DNA from: Halocaridina rubra
Lineage: Eukaryota; Arthropoda; Malacostraca; Decapoda; Atyidae
DNA length: 64,000 nt
Direction: 5' to 3'
NCBI GenBank assembly: GCA_037179515.1
Contig: JAXCGZ010019192.1
Location: 1 to 64,000, forward strand
The notes beneath the pieces are model-generated. The model did no database searches. It had not been told where the DNA came from and saw only the letters and a program-made list of their open reading frames with translations. The position numbers and the translations under genes are program-made. The number at the start of each line of letters is the position of its first letter. The first letter of the stretch is position 1. Below, piece after piece: positions 45,518 to 59,399 of the stretch.

Positions 45518-45884
45518 TGCAAAGGTTAAAATATGCGAGTAAAAAAATCACCAGCAAAACGTATTAATAAGCACAACGTGAACGGCGCACACGTGAGTTA
45601 GACTGAACGAGTGAGGCGAGAAAATGGAAGATGGTGGAAGCCTTTGTCCGAAACGCTGATAGCGGTATCGTATTTTACATGTTGCAATACTGTTAGTATT
45701 TATGTTTTTTACTATTTTTTACTGTTTTATTATTCTTAGGCTAAGAAATACGTTTTTTTATCAATAAAATCATGAAACTACTGGAAATTTTAATATATAT
45801 GCTAGCTCATGTAGGTGTGACCCCAATACATTGTATGCTATCGGACACTATTTCACATGATGCAATACTTTGAGTTATACTGTA

Positions 45885-48396
45885 CAGTGTTCCTTCAATT
45901 ATCGCGATGGTTTGGTTCCGGGACCCGGCGCGAGACAGGAAAATCGCGAAGTGGGATCAGCCTATATGTACATAGATATTTTAATTTATTTTTACGTTTA
46001 CACTATAAACCCTCCCTGTACTGTTAACAAACCACCCTTTACTTCATAAATAACAGCATGCAACTTAAATTTATATGAAAGTGATAGATAAAATTACGGT
46101 GAATGAAGTGGTAATTACATGACATACTCATGTACTTAGGTATTTTACAATTATTTTTACATTTACGTACTGTATAAACCCTCCCTGCACTGTTAAAAAA
46201 ATACCCGTTACTTTATAAATAACAGCAAGCTACGTAAATTTATATGAAAGTGATAGGAAAACTTACCGTGAATGAGGTGATGATGACGTGACATACTCAT
46301 ATACATAGGTATTTTACAATTATTTTTACGTTTACGTACTGTATAAACCCTCCCTGCACTGTTAAAAAGACACCTTTTACTTTATAAATAACAGCATGCA
46401 ACGTAAATTTATATGACAGTGATAGATAAATTTACAGTGAATGAAGTGGTAATTACATGACATACTCATGTACATAGGTATTTTACAATTATTTTTACAT
46501 TTATGAACTGTATAAACCCTCCCTGCACTGTTAAAAAAACACCCTTTACATTATAAATAACAGCATGCAACGTAAATTTATATGTACGTGATAGGTAAAC
46601 TTACCGTGAATGAGGTGATGATGATGTTTCTGGACTTGGAGGAAATTATTTCGCAGCCAATAAAAGCTTTACGGCTGCCTTTTGGGGGAGAAGAACATGG
46701 TAATGGGGAGTTGCTGTCGCTGTTTCTTATTTTGTTGGAAGATGGTATGGTAAGAATTCATGGCATTGTCGAGAAAATTACAGAAGGTCACCGAGCGAAC
46801 CATATTATCGTCATATTCCTGCGAGAGTTGTTGGGCTGCTTTCACATGTTGATATATGGCTGCCAGACGTTCGAATGTAAGGCTAGGTTCATCAATTTCT
46901 TTGTGAGTTTCCTGAGGTTCTTCCTCTTCTTCGCTCGCTGATTTCGTCATTTCTTCCAAGTCTTCATCACTCAAAGGCTGCGAGTGGCAGTCAATCAGTT
47001 CATTCACATCTTCGAGAGTCATATCTTTACAGCCTTCTCCTCCTAGCAATGTTACGACCCTCTTCGCTGATTTATCAAAAGAAATGCTCTCTGTTTTCCT
47101 GATCTTTGCCTTGTCCTTTTTGATGTAGTGAACAGTAGATTCATTGAGGCCAAAATAGCGGCCGACATCCGTGAACCTTTTTCCTTCTTTCAACATATCT
47201 AAGAGTTTCACCTTATCTACTATGGTTAGCATCCTCCTTTTTGCCGCTTAAGCTGACTACCAGAAGCCTTAGAAGATGAAGGACATTTGGGAGGCATTGC
47301 AAAGGTTAAATTACGCGTGAAAACACAATCACAGCTAAACATATTAATAAGCACAACATGAACGGCGCACACGTGAGTTAGACTGAACGAGTGAGGCGAG
47401 ACATTGGAAAATGGTGGGAAAAGCAAACTGCAATGAAAAAGCCAATCAGACCCCATGATATAGAACATACAGAAAAACAATTCTGTGATTCGTCTTCTCT
47501 CGACCTTTCAGCCAATAGCATTCCATGAACTATCTCACGTAGGTGAGAGCCTTTTCGTTTTCCGAAACGCTGATAGCGGTATCGTATTTTACATGGTGCA
47601 ATACTGTTAGAATTTATATTTTTTATTATTTTTTACTGTTTTATTATTCTTAGGCTAGGAGATACTTGTTTTAAAAATAAAATAATGAAAATTTTAATAT
47701 TCACTAGGTCAAGTAGGTGAGAGCCTTTGCGTTTTCCGAAACGTGATACCGGTATCTTATTTTACATGGTGCAATGCTGTTAGTACTGTATTTATGTTTT
47801 TTACTATTTTTTACTGTTTTATTATTCTTAGGCTAGGAAATACTTGTTTTATCAATAAAATAATGAAAATTTTAATATTCACTAGGTCACGTAGGTGAGA
47901 GCCTTTCGTTTTCCGAAACGCTGATACCGGTATCGTATTTTACGTGGTGCAATACTGTTAGTATTTATGTTTTTTACTATTTTTTAATGTTTTATTATTC
48001 TTAGACTAAGAAATGCGTTTTTTTATCAATAAAATCATGAAACCACAGGAAATTTTAATATACACTATATGCTAGCTCACTTAGGTGCGACCCCAATACA
48101 TTGTACGCTATCGGACACTATTTGACATGATGCAATACCCTGTACTCTGAGTTATATATCTAAATTTATGTTTTTTACTGTTTTATTATTCGTAGGCTGG
48201 GAAATACATTTTTTTATCAATTAAATAATGAAATTTGTTTTTTCAATAAAAAAATGAAAATACTGAAAATTTTTATTTCTATAATTTATTAATATTTTTG
48301 CATATACCCAAAAATTAAAATAATAATTTGCCAAAAAAAAAACCGTGGTACAGTGAAAACGCGAGCCAAGAAACGCGATCCAGCGAAGGATCACTG
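45885..48396 (-). mobile_element. Tigger derivative T7 inserted in T6, ~2.5 kb
   Basis: CAGTGTTCCTTCAATTATCG...GGATCACTG, flanked by TA (45883-45884 and 48397-48398). It keeps left units, a shortened transposase gene, and three right units (47530-48060). A clean example of TA target duplication by this family. Confidence 0.9.
46669..47297 (-). pseudogene. T7 internally deleted transposase, DNA-binding part fused to C-terminus
   Basis: MPPKCPSSSKASGSQLKRQK from ATG 47297; two extra bases near 47236 shift the frame, and an ATG at 47232 restarts in the correct frame for 187 codons. That ORF holds the first CENP-B-like HTH (TIVDKVKLLDMLKEGKRF, NESTVHYIKKDKAKIRKTES), then FDKSAKRVVT fused in frame to LLGGEGCKDMTLEDVNELID, the acidic stretch and the normal C-terminus ITMFFSPKRQP. 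About 1.1 kb coding for the second HTH and the whole DDE domain is gone. It cannot cut DNA; it might bind element ends. No evidence of expression. Confidence 0.85.
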
Positions 48397-48642
48397 TATA
48401 TCTAAATTTATGGTTTTTACTATTTTATGTCGTTTTATTATTCGTAGGCTGGGAAATAAATTTTTTTTATCAATTAGATAATGAAATATGTTTTTTCAAT
48501 AAAAAAATGAAAATACTGAAAATTTTCTTTCTTTAATATTTTAATATTTTTGCATATACCCCCCCCAAAAAAAAAAAATTGCCAAAAAAAATCGCGGTAC
48601 AGTGAAAACGCAAGCCAAGAAACGGGATCCAGCGAAGGATCA

Positions 48643-51475
<2,833 letters not shown>

Positions 51476-52553
51476 ACTATTTTGAATAAAATCGTATTTA
51501 CAGCTATATGTTTGGTATTTTTTCTTTTTTAATTCAATATAATTTTTCAATATAACCAGCTGTATATAAAAAAATAAATATATAAAGCCATTAACTTGAT
51601 AAATACAAATACAGAAAAGCTGTGCTTTATGATCACGGTGTCCCCTGTGCCAGGTAATGATTAGAGCAGCTGTGTTTGCTACCGTTATAAAATATGGAGC
51701 CTTTGTAACGGCTCCACATATTTTATTTGTGTGTATTTCTAACAAAATCGTCTTTACAGCTATATGTTTGGTATTTTTCATTTTAAATTCAAATATAGGC
51801 CTTCAATATTGGTTTCAGACCTCAGGTCATGTGGATGGTCATTTGGCATAATCTTCTTAATGAAGTCTTAAACAATTGCCAGGAGGATCCACGATGGGAT
51901 TAGCTTCAGACCTCGGGTCAGGTGGATGGTCATTTGGCATATTCTTCTTAATGAGGTCTTTCAATATTGCTTTTAAGACCTCATTAAGAAGATTATTCCA
52001 AATGACCGTCAACCTGACCTGAGGTCTGAAGCTAAACCTCTTGTCGATCCTCCTGGCAATTGTAGCAAGCATCTCCCCCCCTCCATATTCTTTCACCATA
52101 GCTTTCTAAATATTGAATCATATGTACCTGAAGAGGACTGGAATCCAGTTGTAAAATATAGCTTCTCATTGTGTTTTGTTTATTGGCCTTTTTTGCTTCA
52201 TCAAATATATAAACAAATAAATAAATAAAGCCATTAACTTCATAAATATGAATGCAGCAGTGCTGCTACCTGTGTATCCGTGTGTATTTCAAATAAAACC
52301 ATTATTTACAGCTGTGTTTTTGTCTTTTTAAATTCAATATAATCTTTCAATATCACCAAATATATAATAGAATTAATTAATAAAGCCAATAACTTTATAA
52401 ATATGAATACAGCAGTACTGCTTACAGTGTATTTCAGATAATATCGTATTTACATCTATGTGTGTTTTTTTTAATTCAATATAATCCTTCAATATAACCA
52501 AATATATAAAAAAATAAAAAAAAAATACAGCCATAAACTTGATAAGTATGAAT
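51476..52553. repeat. ~130-bp AT-rich satellite array, left part
   Basis: Irregular tandem units with TATTTACAGCTATATGTTTG, AATTCAATATAATCCTTCAA, TATAACCAAATATATA and TAACTTGATAAATATGAATA. Two hairpins sit within: a short one at 51693-51725 and the large one at 51873-52062. The array continues after T8 (59087-59252) and after X6 (62920-62993). Confidence 0.75.
51873..52062. repeat. Long hairpin, ~88-bp arms and ~14-bp loop
   Basis: Left arm 51873-51960 (CAATTGCCAGGAGGATCCAC...CTTCAGACCTCGGGTCAGG...TTAATGAGGTCTT) pairs with 51975-52062 (AAGACCTCATTAAGAAG...CCTGACCTGAGGTCTGAAG...ATCCTCCTGGCAATTG) with few mismatches. A partial direct copy of the left arm precedes it (51818-51870). Non-coding. 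Confidence 0.85.
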
Positions 52554-53196
52554 ACAGTGTTGCCTCACTTATCGCGGTAGTTCGGTTCCAGGATCCGGCG
52601 CGAACCAGGAAATCCGCAAAGTAGGATCCGCCTATATGTACATAGATATTTTAATATATTTTTACGTTTACAGTGTATAAACCCTCCCTGCACTGTTAAA
52701 AAAACACCCTTTACATTATAAATAACAGCAAGCAACGTAAATTTTTATGAAAGTGATAGATAAAATTACGGTGAATGAGGTGATAATGACGTGACATACA
52801 TACTCATTTACAATTATTTTTTCGTTTACGTACTGTATAAACCCTCCCTGCACTGTTAAAAAAACACCCTTTACATTATAAATAATAGCAAGCAACGTAA
52901 ATTTTTATGAAAGTGATAGATAAAATTACCATGAATGAGGTGATGATGACGTGACACACATACTCATTTACAATTATTTTTTCGTTTACGAACTGTATAA
53001 ACCCTCCCTGCACTGTTAAAAAAAACACCCTTTACATTATAAATAACAGCACGCAACATAAATTTTTATGAAAGTGATAGATAAAATTACGGTGAATGAG
53101 GTGATAATGACGTGACACACATACTCATTTACAATTATTTTTTCGTTTATGAACTGTATATTCCCTCCCTGCACTGTTAAAAAAACACCCTTTACA

Positions 53197-55137
53197 TTAT
53201 AAATAACAGCACGCAACGTAAATTTTTATGAAAGTGATAGATAAAAATACGGTGAATGAGGTGATGATGACGTGACATATTTGTACATGATAGGTAAACT
53301 TACCGTGAATGAGGTGATGATCATCATTCTCGACCCCGGAGGAAATTATTTCACAGCCAATAAAAGCTTTATGGCTGCTTTTTTGGGGGAAGAACATGGT
53401 AATGGGGAGTTGCTGTTGTTTTTTCTTCATTTGTTGGAACATGGCATGGTAAGGAGTCATGGCATCGTCGAGAAAATTACAGAAGGTCACCGAACGAACC
53501 ATACTTTCGTCATGTTCCTGCGAGAGTTGTTGGAGTGCTTTGTAATGTTCATACATGGCTGCCAAACGTTCGGGTGTAAGGCCAGGTTCTTCAGTTGGTT
53601 CGTGCGATTCCTCAAGTTCTTCCTCTTCTTCGCTCGCTGATTTCGTCATTTCATCCAAGTCTTCATCACTCAAAGGCTGCGAGTGACAGTCAATCAGTTC
53701 ATTCACATCTTCAGGAGTCATATCTTTAAAGCCTTCTCCTCCTAGCAATGCAGCCAACTTCACAACTTTCGCAACTGCCGCCTTCTGCACCTCAACAGGA
53801 GCAAATCCCTTGTAGTCTTGGATGATTTCGGGCCACAATTTCTTCCAGCTGGCATTGATTGTGGCCGACTTCATCTCTTTGATTGCTTTCTGAATATTTT
53901 TTAGGCATGTGGCAATCGTGTCATTATGCCACTAAGTCTTCATTGAGAAGCCTTTGTCTGAATCCATGGAAGCAACTAGGTTCGCCAGGGCATTTCGTGT
54001 GTATAGGGCCTTGAACGCACGAATAACGCCTTGATCCAAAGGCTGAATCAGTGACGTCGTATTCGGTGGCAGGAACTCAACTTGAACACCGTCATATTGG
54101 AGCTTGGTTGCGTGGCCACCAGCATTATCCATCAAAAGCAGGACTTTAAATTCAAGGCCTTTTTCCATAAGATAAAATTTTACCTGAGGGATAAAGCATT
54201 GGTGAAACCAGTCCAATGTGAGGCTTTTCGTGATGCAGGCCTTGGGATTATGCATCCAATACACTGGCAGCAGATTCTTATTTTTGTTCTTCAAAGCCCT
54301 AGGGTTCTTTGACTTGTAGATAAGCCCGGGCTTTAACATGCAGCCCGCAGCATTCCCGCACATGATGAGGGTAACGCGATCTTTGTGCGCTTTAAATCCC
54401 GGGGCTTTAGCTTCTTCCTTGAAGAGAAAAGTGCGAGATGGCATTCTCTTCCAAAATAAGCCAGTCTCATCCATGTTGAAGACTTGCTCAGGAACATATT
54501 CCCCTTCGGCGATAATTTTCTTGAAGTCATTCTTGACGTAATTTTCTGCGGCAGCTGTATCTGCAGAGGCAGCCTCGCCATAAACTGAAACGCTTTTTAG
54601 GCCATAGCATTTTTGAAATTTGAAGAACCATCCCCTGCTAGCAACGAACGGTTGTATCCTCGATGGAGAATCGCTGGAGGGTCCTGGTTTTGGGTCGTCG
54701 ATATCTTCTTCTCTCCCCTCCTCTCCATGGTCGCCACTGTCGTCATCGGGTTCATTTGCAGCAAATATCTCGTACAGCTTCTTCGCCTTTGTTTGTATGA
54801 TATTGGTGTCTAAGCTGAGGTTTTTCTTTCTGCAATCAGCAATCCACAGGGCCAAAGCAGCTTCCATGCGCACTACTGCCTTATTGCGGGGTGATACGAG
54901 CCTCTTCGCCGATTTATTAAAAGAAATGCTCGCTGTTTTCCTGATCTTTGGCTTGTCCTTTTTCATGTAACGCACAGTAGATTCATTGAGGCCAAAATAG
55001 CAGCCGACATCCACAAACCTTTTTCCTTCTTTCAACATATCTAAGAGTTTCACTTTATATACAATGGTTAACATTTTCCTTTGCCGCTTAGGCTCACTAC
55101 AAGAAGCCTTAGAAGATGAAGGATGCTTGGGAGGCAT
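53197..55137 (-). pseudogene. Tigger-type transposase of T8, nearly complete
   Basis: ATG at 55137 (MPPKHPSSSKAS), chosen because all copies share it. Domains: CENP-B-like HTH (residues ~22-70), second HTH (RMEAALALWIADCRKKNLSL), acidic linker EPDDDSGDHGEEGREEDIDD, GWFFKFQKCYGLK, then the DDE domain with NMDETGLFWKRMPSRTFLF, LLMDNAGGHATKL and PNTTSLIQPLDQGVIRAFKA. One defect interrupts it: TAG at 53934-53932 where T1 has TAC (Tyr), reading on in frame afterwards. Near the C-terminus ITMFF a frame slip removes the normal stop and adds foreign residues. It would act on its own TIRs in the nucleus if read through. The youngest-looking Tigger gene here. Confidence 0.9.
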
Positions 55138-55662
55138 TGCAAAGGTTAAAATATGCGAGTAAAAAAAAATCACAAGCAAAACGTATTAGTAAGCACAACG
55201 AGCACGGCGCACACGAGAATTAGACTGAGCGAGTGAGGGGGCACATTGGAAATTGGAAGGAAAAGCAAACTGCAATGAAAAAGCCAATCAGACCCCATGA
55301 TACAGAAAATATTGAAAAACAATTCTGTGATTCGTTGTCTCCCGACCTTTCAGCCAATTGCATTCCATGAACTATCTCACGTATGTGAGAGCCTTTTCGT
55401 TTCCGAAACGTTGATAGCGGTATCGTATTTTACATGGTGAAATACTGTTAGTACTTTATGTTTTTAATTATTTTTTACTGTTTTATTATTCTTAGGCTAG
55501 GAAATACTTGTTTTATCAATATAGTAATGAAAATTTTAATATTCACTAGGTCACGTGGGTGAGAGCCTTTTCTTTTTCCGAAACGTTGATAGCGGTATCG
55601 TATTTTACATGGTGAAAGTACTTTTAGTACTTTATGTTTTTTTTTATTATTTTTTACTGTTT

Positions 55663-55674
55663 TATTATTCTTAG
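55663..55674 (+). repeat. LINE target duplication, left copy
   Basis: TATTATTCTTAG, repeated exactly at 58498-58509; inside a right subterminal unit of T8. Confidence 0.9.
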
Positions 55675-58233
55675 ATGTGTGGATGGTCTGAGTAGAAGGA
55701 ACTATGTAGTTGTGTTGGGTGACTTGAATGCCAGAGTGGGTGATGGAGAGATAGAAGGTGTTGTAGGAAAGTATGGGGTACCAGGTGGGAATGAGAGTGG
55801 CGAGAGACTGTTAGATATGTGTGTGGAGCAAGAGTTGGTGATATGTAATAGTTTATTTAAGAAGAAGTTAATAAATAAGTATACATGGATGAGAGTGGCA
55901 AATGGAAGAGTGAAAGAAAGAGCATTGATGGATTATGTGTTGGTAGCAAAGAGCATGATTGGTAGAGTGAAAGATGTACATGCATTCAGGGGTGTGGCTG
56001 CTGGGATGTCTGATAATTTTTTGGTTGAAGCAAAAGTGTTAGTAGCAAAAGAGTGGGGAAATAGTGTGGGGGGATGTAGAAGGGAAATAGTGAAGGTGGA
56101 AGAGTTGAAAAAGCCAGAAAAGAGACAGGAATATCAGGACAGGTTGAGAGTGGCATATAACAGGGTGAAAGAAAGAGAAGTTGGGGAGTTAGGGGAGGAA
56201 TGGGGGTTGATGAAAGAATGTTTTGTGGGACATGCAAGTGATGTGTGTGGAAAGAGGTTTGTTGGAGGTGGCATGAGGAGGGGCAGCGAGTGGTGGAATG
56301 AAGGGGTGAAAATGAAGGTGGAAGAGAAAAAGAGGGCTTTTGAGGAATGGCTGCAGTGTAAAGTAGGGAGAAGTATGAAAGATATAGGGAGAAAAATGTG
56401 GAAACCAAGCGGAAGGTAGAGGAAGAGAAGAGGTTGGCAAATGTTAGATGGGGACAGGATTTTAGTAGGTCATATGAGGAGAATAAAAAGAAGTTTTGGA
56501 AAGAAGTGAAGAGAGCAAGGAAGGGTGGATCGAGGATGGAAGAGACAGTGAAAGATGTGAATGGACAGATGTTAAGAGGGAACGATGCAAGGAAAAAATG
56601 GGCGGAATATTTTGAGTGCTTGCTGAATGTTGAGGAAGATAGAGAGGCAGCTATAGTGGCAGTGGGAGGGGTTCAAGGGCCAGTAATGGGAGATGAAAAT
56701 GAGAGAGAGATTACAAGAGAGGAGGTGAAAAGGGCATTGTATGAAGCGAAAGCAGGTAAAGCACCTGGAATGGATGGTGTGAGAGCGGAGATGTTGAAAG
56801 AAGGGGGTGTGACTGCATTGGAATGGTTAGTGAGAGTGTTTAATATATGCTTTATGTTGTCATTGGTGCCAGTGGATTGGGTGATTGCCTGTATAGTGCC
56901 CCTATACAAAGGTAAGGGAGATATGTATGAATGCAGTAATTTTAGGGGTATAAGTTTGTTAAGTGTGGTAGGAAAAGTGTATGGTAGGATACTGGTTAAT
57001 AGGATTAGGGATAAGACAGAATATGTGATCGCGGAAGTGCAGAGTGGTTTTAGGAGAGGTAGAGGTTGTATAGATCAGATTTTTATAGTTAGGCAGTTAT
57101 GTGAGAAATATATAGCAAAGGGTAAGGATGTGTATTTTGCATTTTTGGATCTGGAGAAAGCATATGATAGAGTTGATAGAGAGGCTACGTGGAATGTTTT
57201 GAGATTATATGGAATCAATGGTAAATTGTTGCATGCAGTGAAGAGTTTGTATGAGGGTAGTAGAGCTTGTGTTAGGGTAGGGAATGAAGTGAGTGAGTGG
57301 TTTTCAGTGAGTGTGGGACTGTGACAGGGATGTGTGATGTCACCATGGCTGTTCAATTTGTATATTGATGGAGTTGTAAGAGAGGTGAATGAGCGAGTGC
57401 GTGGTCGAGGTTTGAGAATGGTAGATGGGGATGATAACGAGTGGGAGGTGAATCAGTTGCTGTTTGCAAATGATACTGTGGTGGTGGCAGATTCAGAGGA
57501 AAAACTGTGTCAGTTAGTGTCAGAATTTGGAATGGTGTGTGAGAGAAGGAAGCTGCGAGTGAATGTGGGAAAGAGTAAGGTTATGAGGTGTACAAGAAAT
57601 GAGGATGACGCTGGATTGAATGTTATGTTGAATGGAGAGACACTTGAGGAGGTTAATCAGTTTAAGTATTTAGGCTCGGTTATAGCTGCAAATGGTGGAG
57701 TGGAAGCAGATGTGTGTCACAGAGTGAATGAAGGATGTAAAGTGTTGGGTGCATTGAAAGGAGTGATGAAGAATAGAGGGTTGGAAATGAATGTTAAGAA
57801 AGTTTTGTATGAGAAAGTGGTTGTGCCAACTGTGATGTATGGATCAGAGTTATGGGGTATGAAAGTAAGTGAGAGACGGAAACTAAATGTGTTTGAGATG
57901 AAATGCCTGAGGAGTATGATTGGTGTATCTCGATTGGATAGGGTTAGGAATGAAGTGGTGAGAGCAAGAACGTGTGTGAGGAGAGAAATTGCAGCCAGAG
58001 TAGATATGAATGTTCTGAGATGGTTTGGCCATGTGGAAAGGATGGATGATGAAAGGCTGCTGAAAAAGGTGATGAATGCGAGAGTTGATGGGAGAAATGC
58101 TAGAGGGAGGCCTAGGTTTGGATGGATGGATGGAGTAAGGAGAGCCCTGAATGATAGGAGGATGGATGTGAGGGAAGCAAGCGAGCGTGCTAGGAATAGG
58201 AATGAGTGGCGAGCGATTGTGATGCGGCTCTGA
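55675..58233 (+). pseudogene. RTE-a endonuclease / reverse transcriptase
   Basis: Endonuclease part: NYVVVLGDLNARVGDGEIEG, KYTWMR, ALMDYVLVAKS, and GMSDNFLVEAKV, where the catalytic His of the usual SDH motif is Asn. A one-base loss near 56358 shifts frame. RT part: GKAPGMDGVRAEMLKEGG, LYKGKGDMYECSNFRGISLL, FLDLEKAYDRVDREATWNVL, then TGA at 57322 in place of an Arg codon before QGCVMSPWLFNLYIDGVV, and FANDTVVVAD, where the first Asp of the FADD box is Asn. The tail is LRWFGHVERMDDERLLKKVM and RGRPRFGWMDGVRRALNDRR, typical of RTE elements. Four independent lesions; dead. Confidence 0.9.
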
Positions 58234-58497
58234 TGGGCATCTGCTGTTACCACGGGGCTGCATCTTACAGAGATAGCCCTGTGGTAGGGGCAGTAGGAGG
58301 AGCTAGCAGTTGTGAAGCGACACAGGTTGTGGAAGAGCCGGGAGGATGGCTGTGGCACTCCAGCAGTGCCATCTGAACGTTCGCTAGCTCCCTCGTCATT
58401 GCCCATAGAGCAAAGTGATCCCCCTATTTGTTTTCCTTTCTTGATGTCGGCTACCCCCCAATTAAAGGGGGAAACAGCCAAGGTATATTTATGTATG
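55675..58497 (+). mobile_element. RTE-type LINE (RTE-a), 5'-truncated, 2.8 kb
   Basis: Flanked by a 12-bp duplication. It begins inside the endonuclease and runs through RT and a C-terminal domain to a 3' UTR with two hairpins: TACCACGGGGCT...AGCCCTGTGGTA (58248-58287) and CCCCCCAATTAAAGGGGG (58454-58471). It ends AAACAGCCAAGGTATATTTA. RTE-b shares the 3' end. It interrupts T8, so it is younger than T8. Confidence 0.9.
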
Positions 58498-58509
58498 TAT
58501 TATTCTTAG
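58498..58509 (+). repeat. LINE target duplication, right copy
   Basis: Exact repeat of 55663-55674; T8 sequence continues as GCTAGGAAATACTTG. Confidence 0.9.
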
Positions 58510-59086
58510 GCTAGGAAATACTTGTTTTATCAATAAAATAATGAAAATTTTAATATTCACTAGGTCATATAGGTGAGAGCCTTTGCGTTTTCCGAAACAC
58601 TGATACCGGTATCGTATTTTACGTGGTGCAATACTGTTTACTATTTTTTGCTGTTTTATTATTCTTAGGCTAAGAAATAAATTTTTTTTTATCAATAAAA
58701 TCATGAAAACACTGGAAATATAAATATATATGCTAGCTCACGTAGCTGTGACCCCAATGCATTGTACACTATCGGACCTGTTTCGCATGATGCAATACAC
58801 TGTACTGTGAGTTGTACTGTACGTACGTATATCTAAATTTATGTTTTTTACTATTTTTTTACTGTTTTATTATTCGTAGGCTGGGATATAATTTTTTTTT
58901 TATCAATTAAATAATGAAAAAAAAAAAAATTCAATAAAAAAATGAAAATACTGAATTTTTTTTTTGCAATATTTTAATATTTTTGCGTATACCCATAAAA
59001 TAAAATAATAATTTATAAAAAAAAAAAAAAAAACGCGATAGAGTGAGAACGCGAACCAAGAAGCACGAATAACCGGGGTAACACTG

Positions 59087-59252
59087 TACAGCTGTGTAAT
59101 TATGTGTATATCAAATACAATCATATTTACAGCTCTTATTTAATTCAATATTAACCTTCAATATAGCCAAATATATATATAAAAAAATGAATAAGGCCAT
59201 TAACTTGATAAATATGAATACAGTAGTGCTGCTAGCTGTGTATTTGTGTGTA
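59087..59252. repeat. ~130-bp satellite, middle part
   Basis: Resumes directly after T8 (TACAGCTGTGTAATTATGTG, TTAATTCAATATTAACCTTC, TGATAAATATGAATACAGTA) and stops at X6. Confidence 0.75.
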
Positions 59253-59399
59253 CCCCTTGTTCGCTTTTTCCGCATGTTTATAATCCGTGAAATTGGAATA
59301 ACGCCCCTAAAAAATAATAGTAAAATAATAAGAAATTCTCGAATAACGCCCATGCAAAAAAATTCAAAAAAAAAATTTTCATTTTAGTAAATAATCGAC

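Larger units (their letters stand above)
52555..59086 (-). mobile_element. Tigger transposon T8, full length, split by an RTE LINE
   Basis: CAGTGTTGCCTCACTTATCG...GGGGTAACACTG, with TA on both sides (52553-52554 and 59087-59088), inside the satellite unit GAATACAGC. Subtracting the LINE leaves ~3.7 kb, like T1. The left array (52660-53260) is the T5-type variant. Confidence 0.9.

Noticed and set aside
55986..56440. Antisense open frames opposite the RTE LINE
   Set aside because: Purine-rich LINE coding strand leaves the opposite strand open; no motif on that strand.
57717..58481. 254-codon antisense frame
   Set aside because: Shadow of the RTE C-terminal domain on the plus strand, which carries all recognisable motifs.
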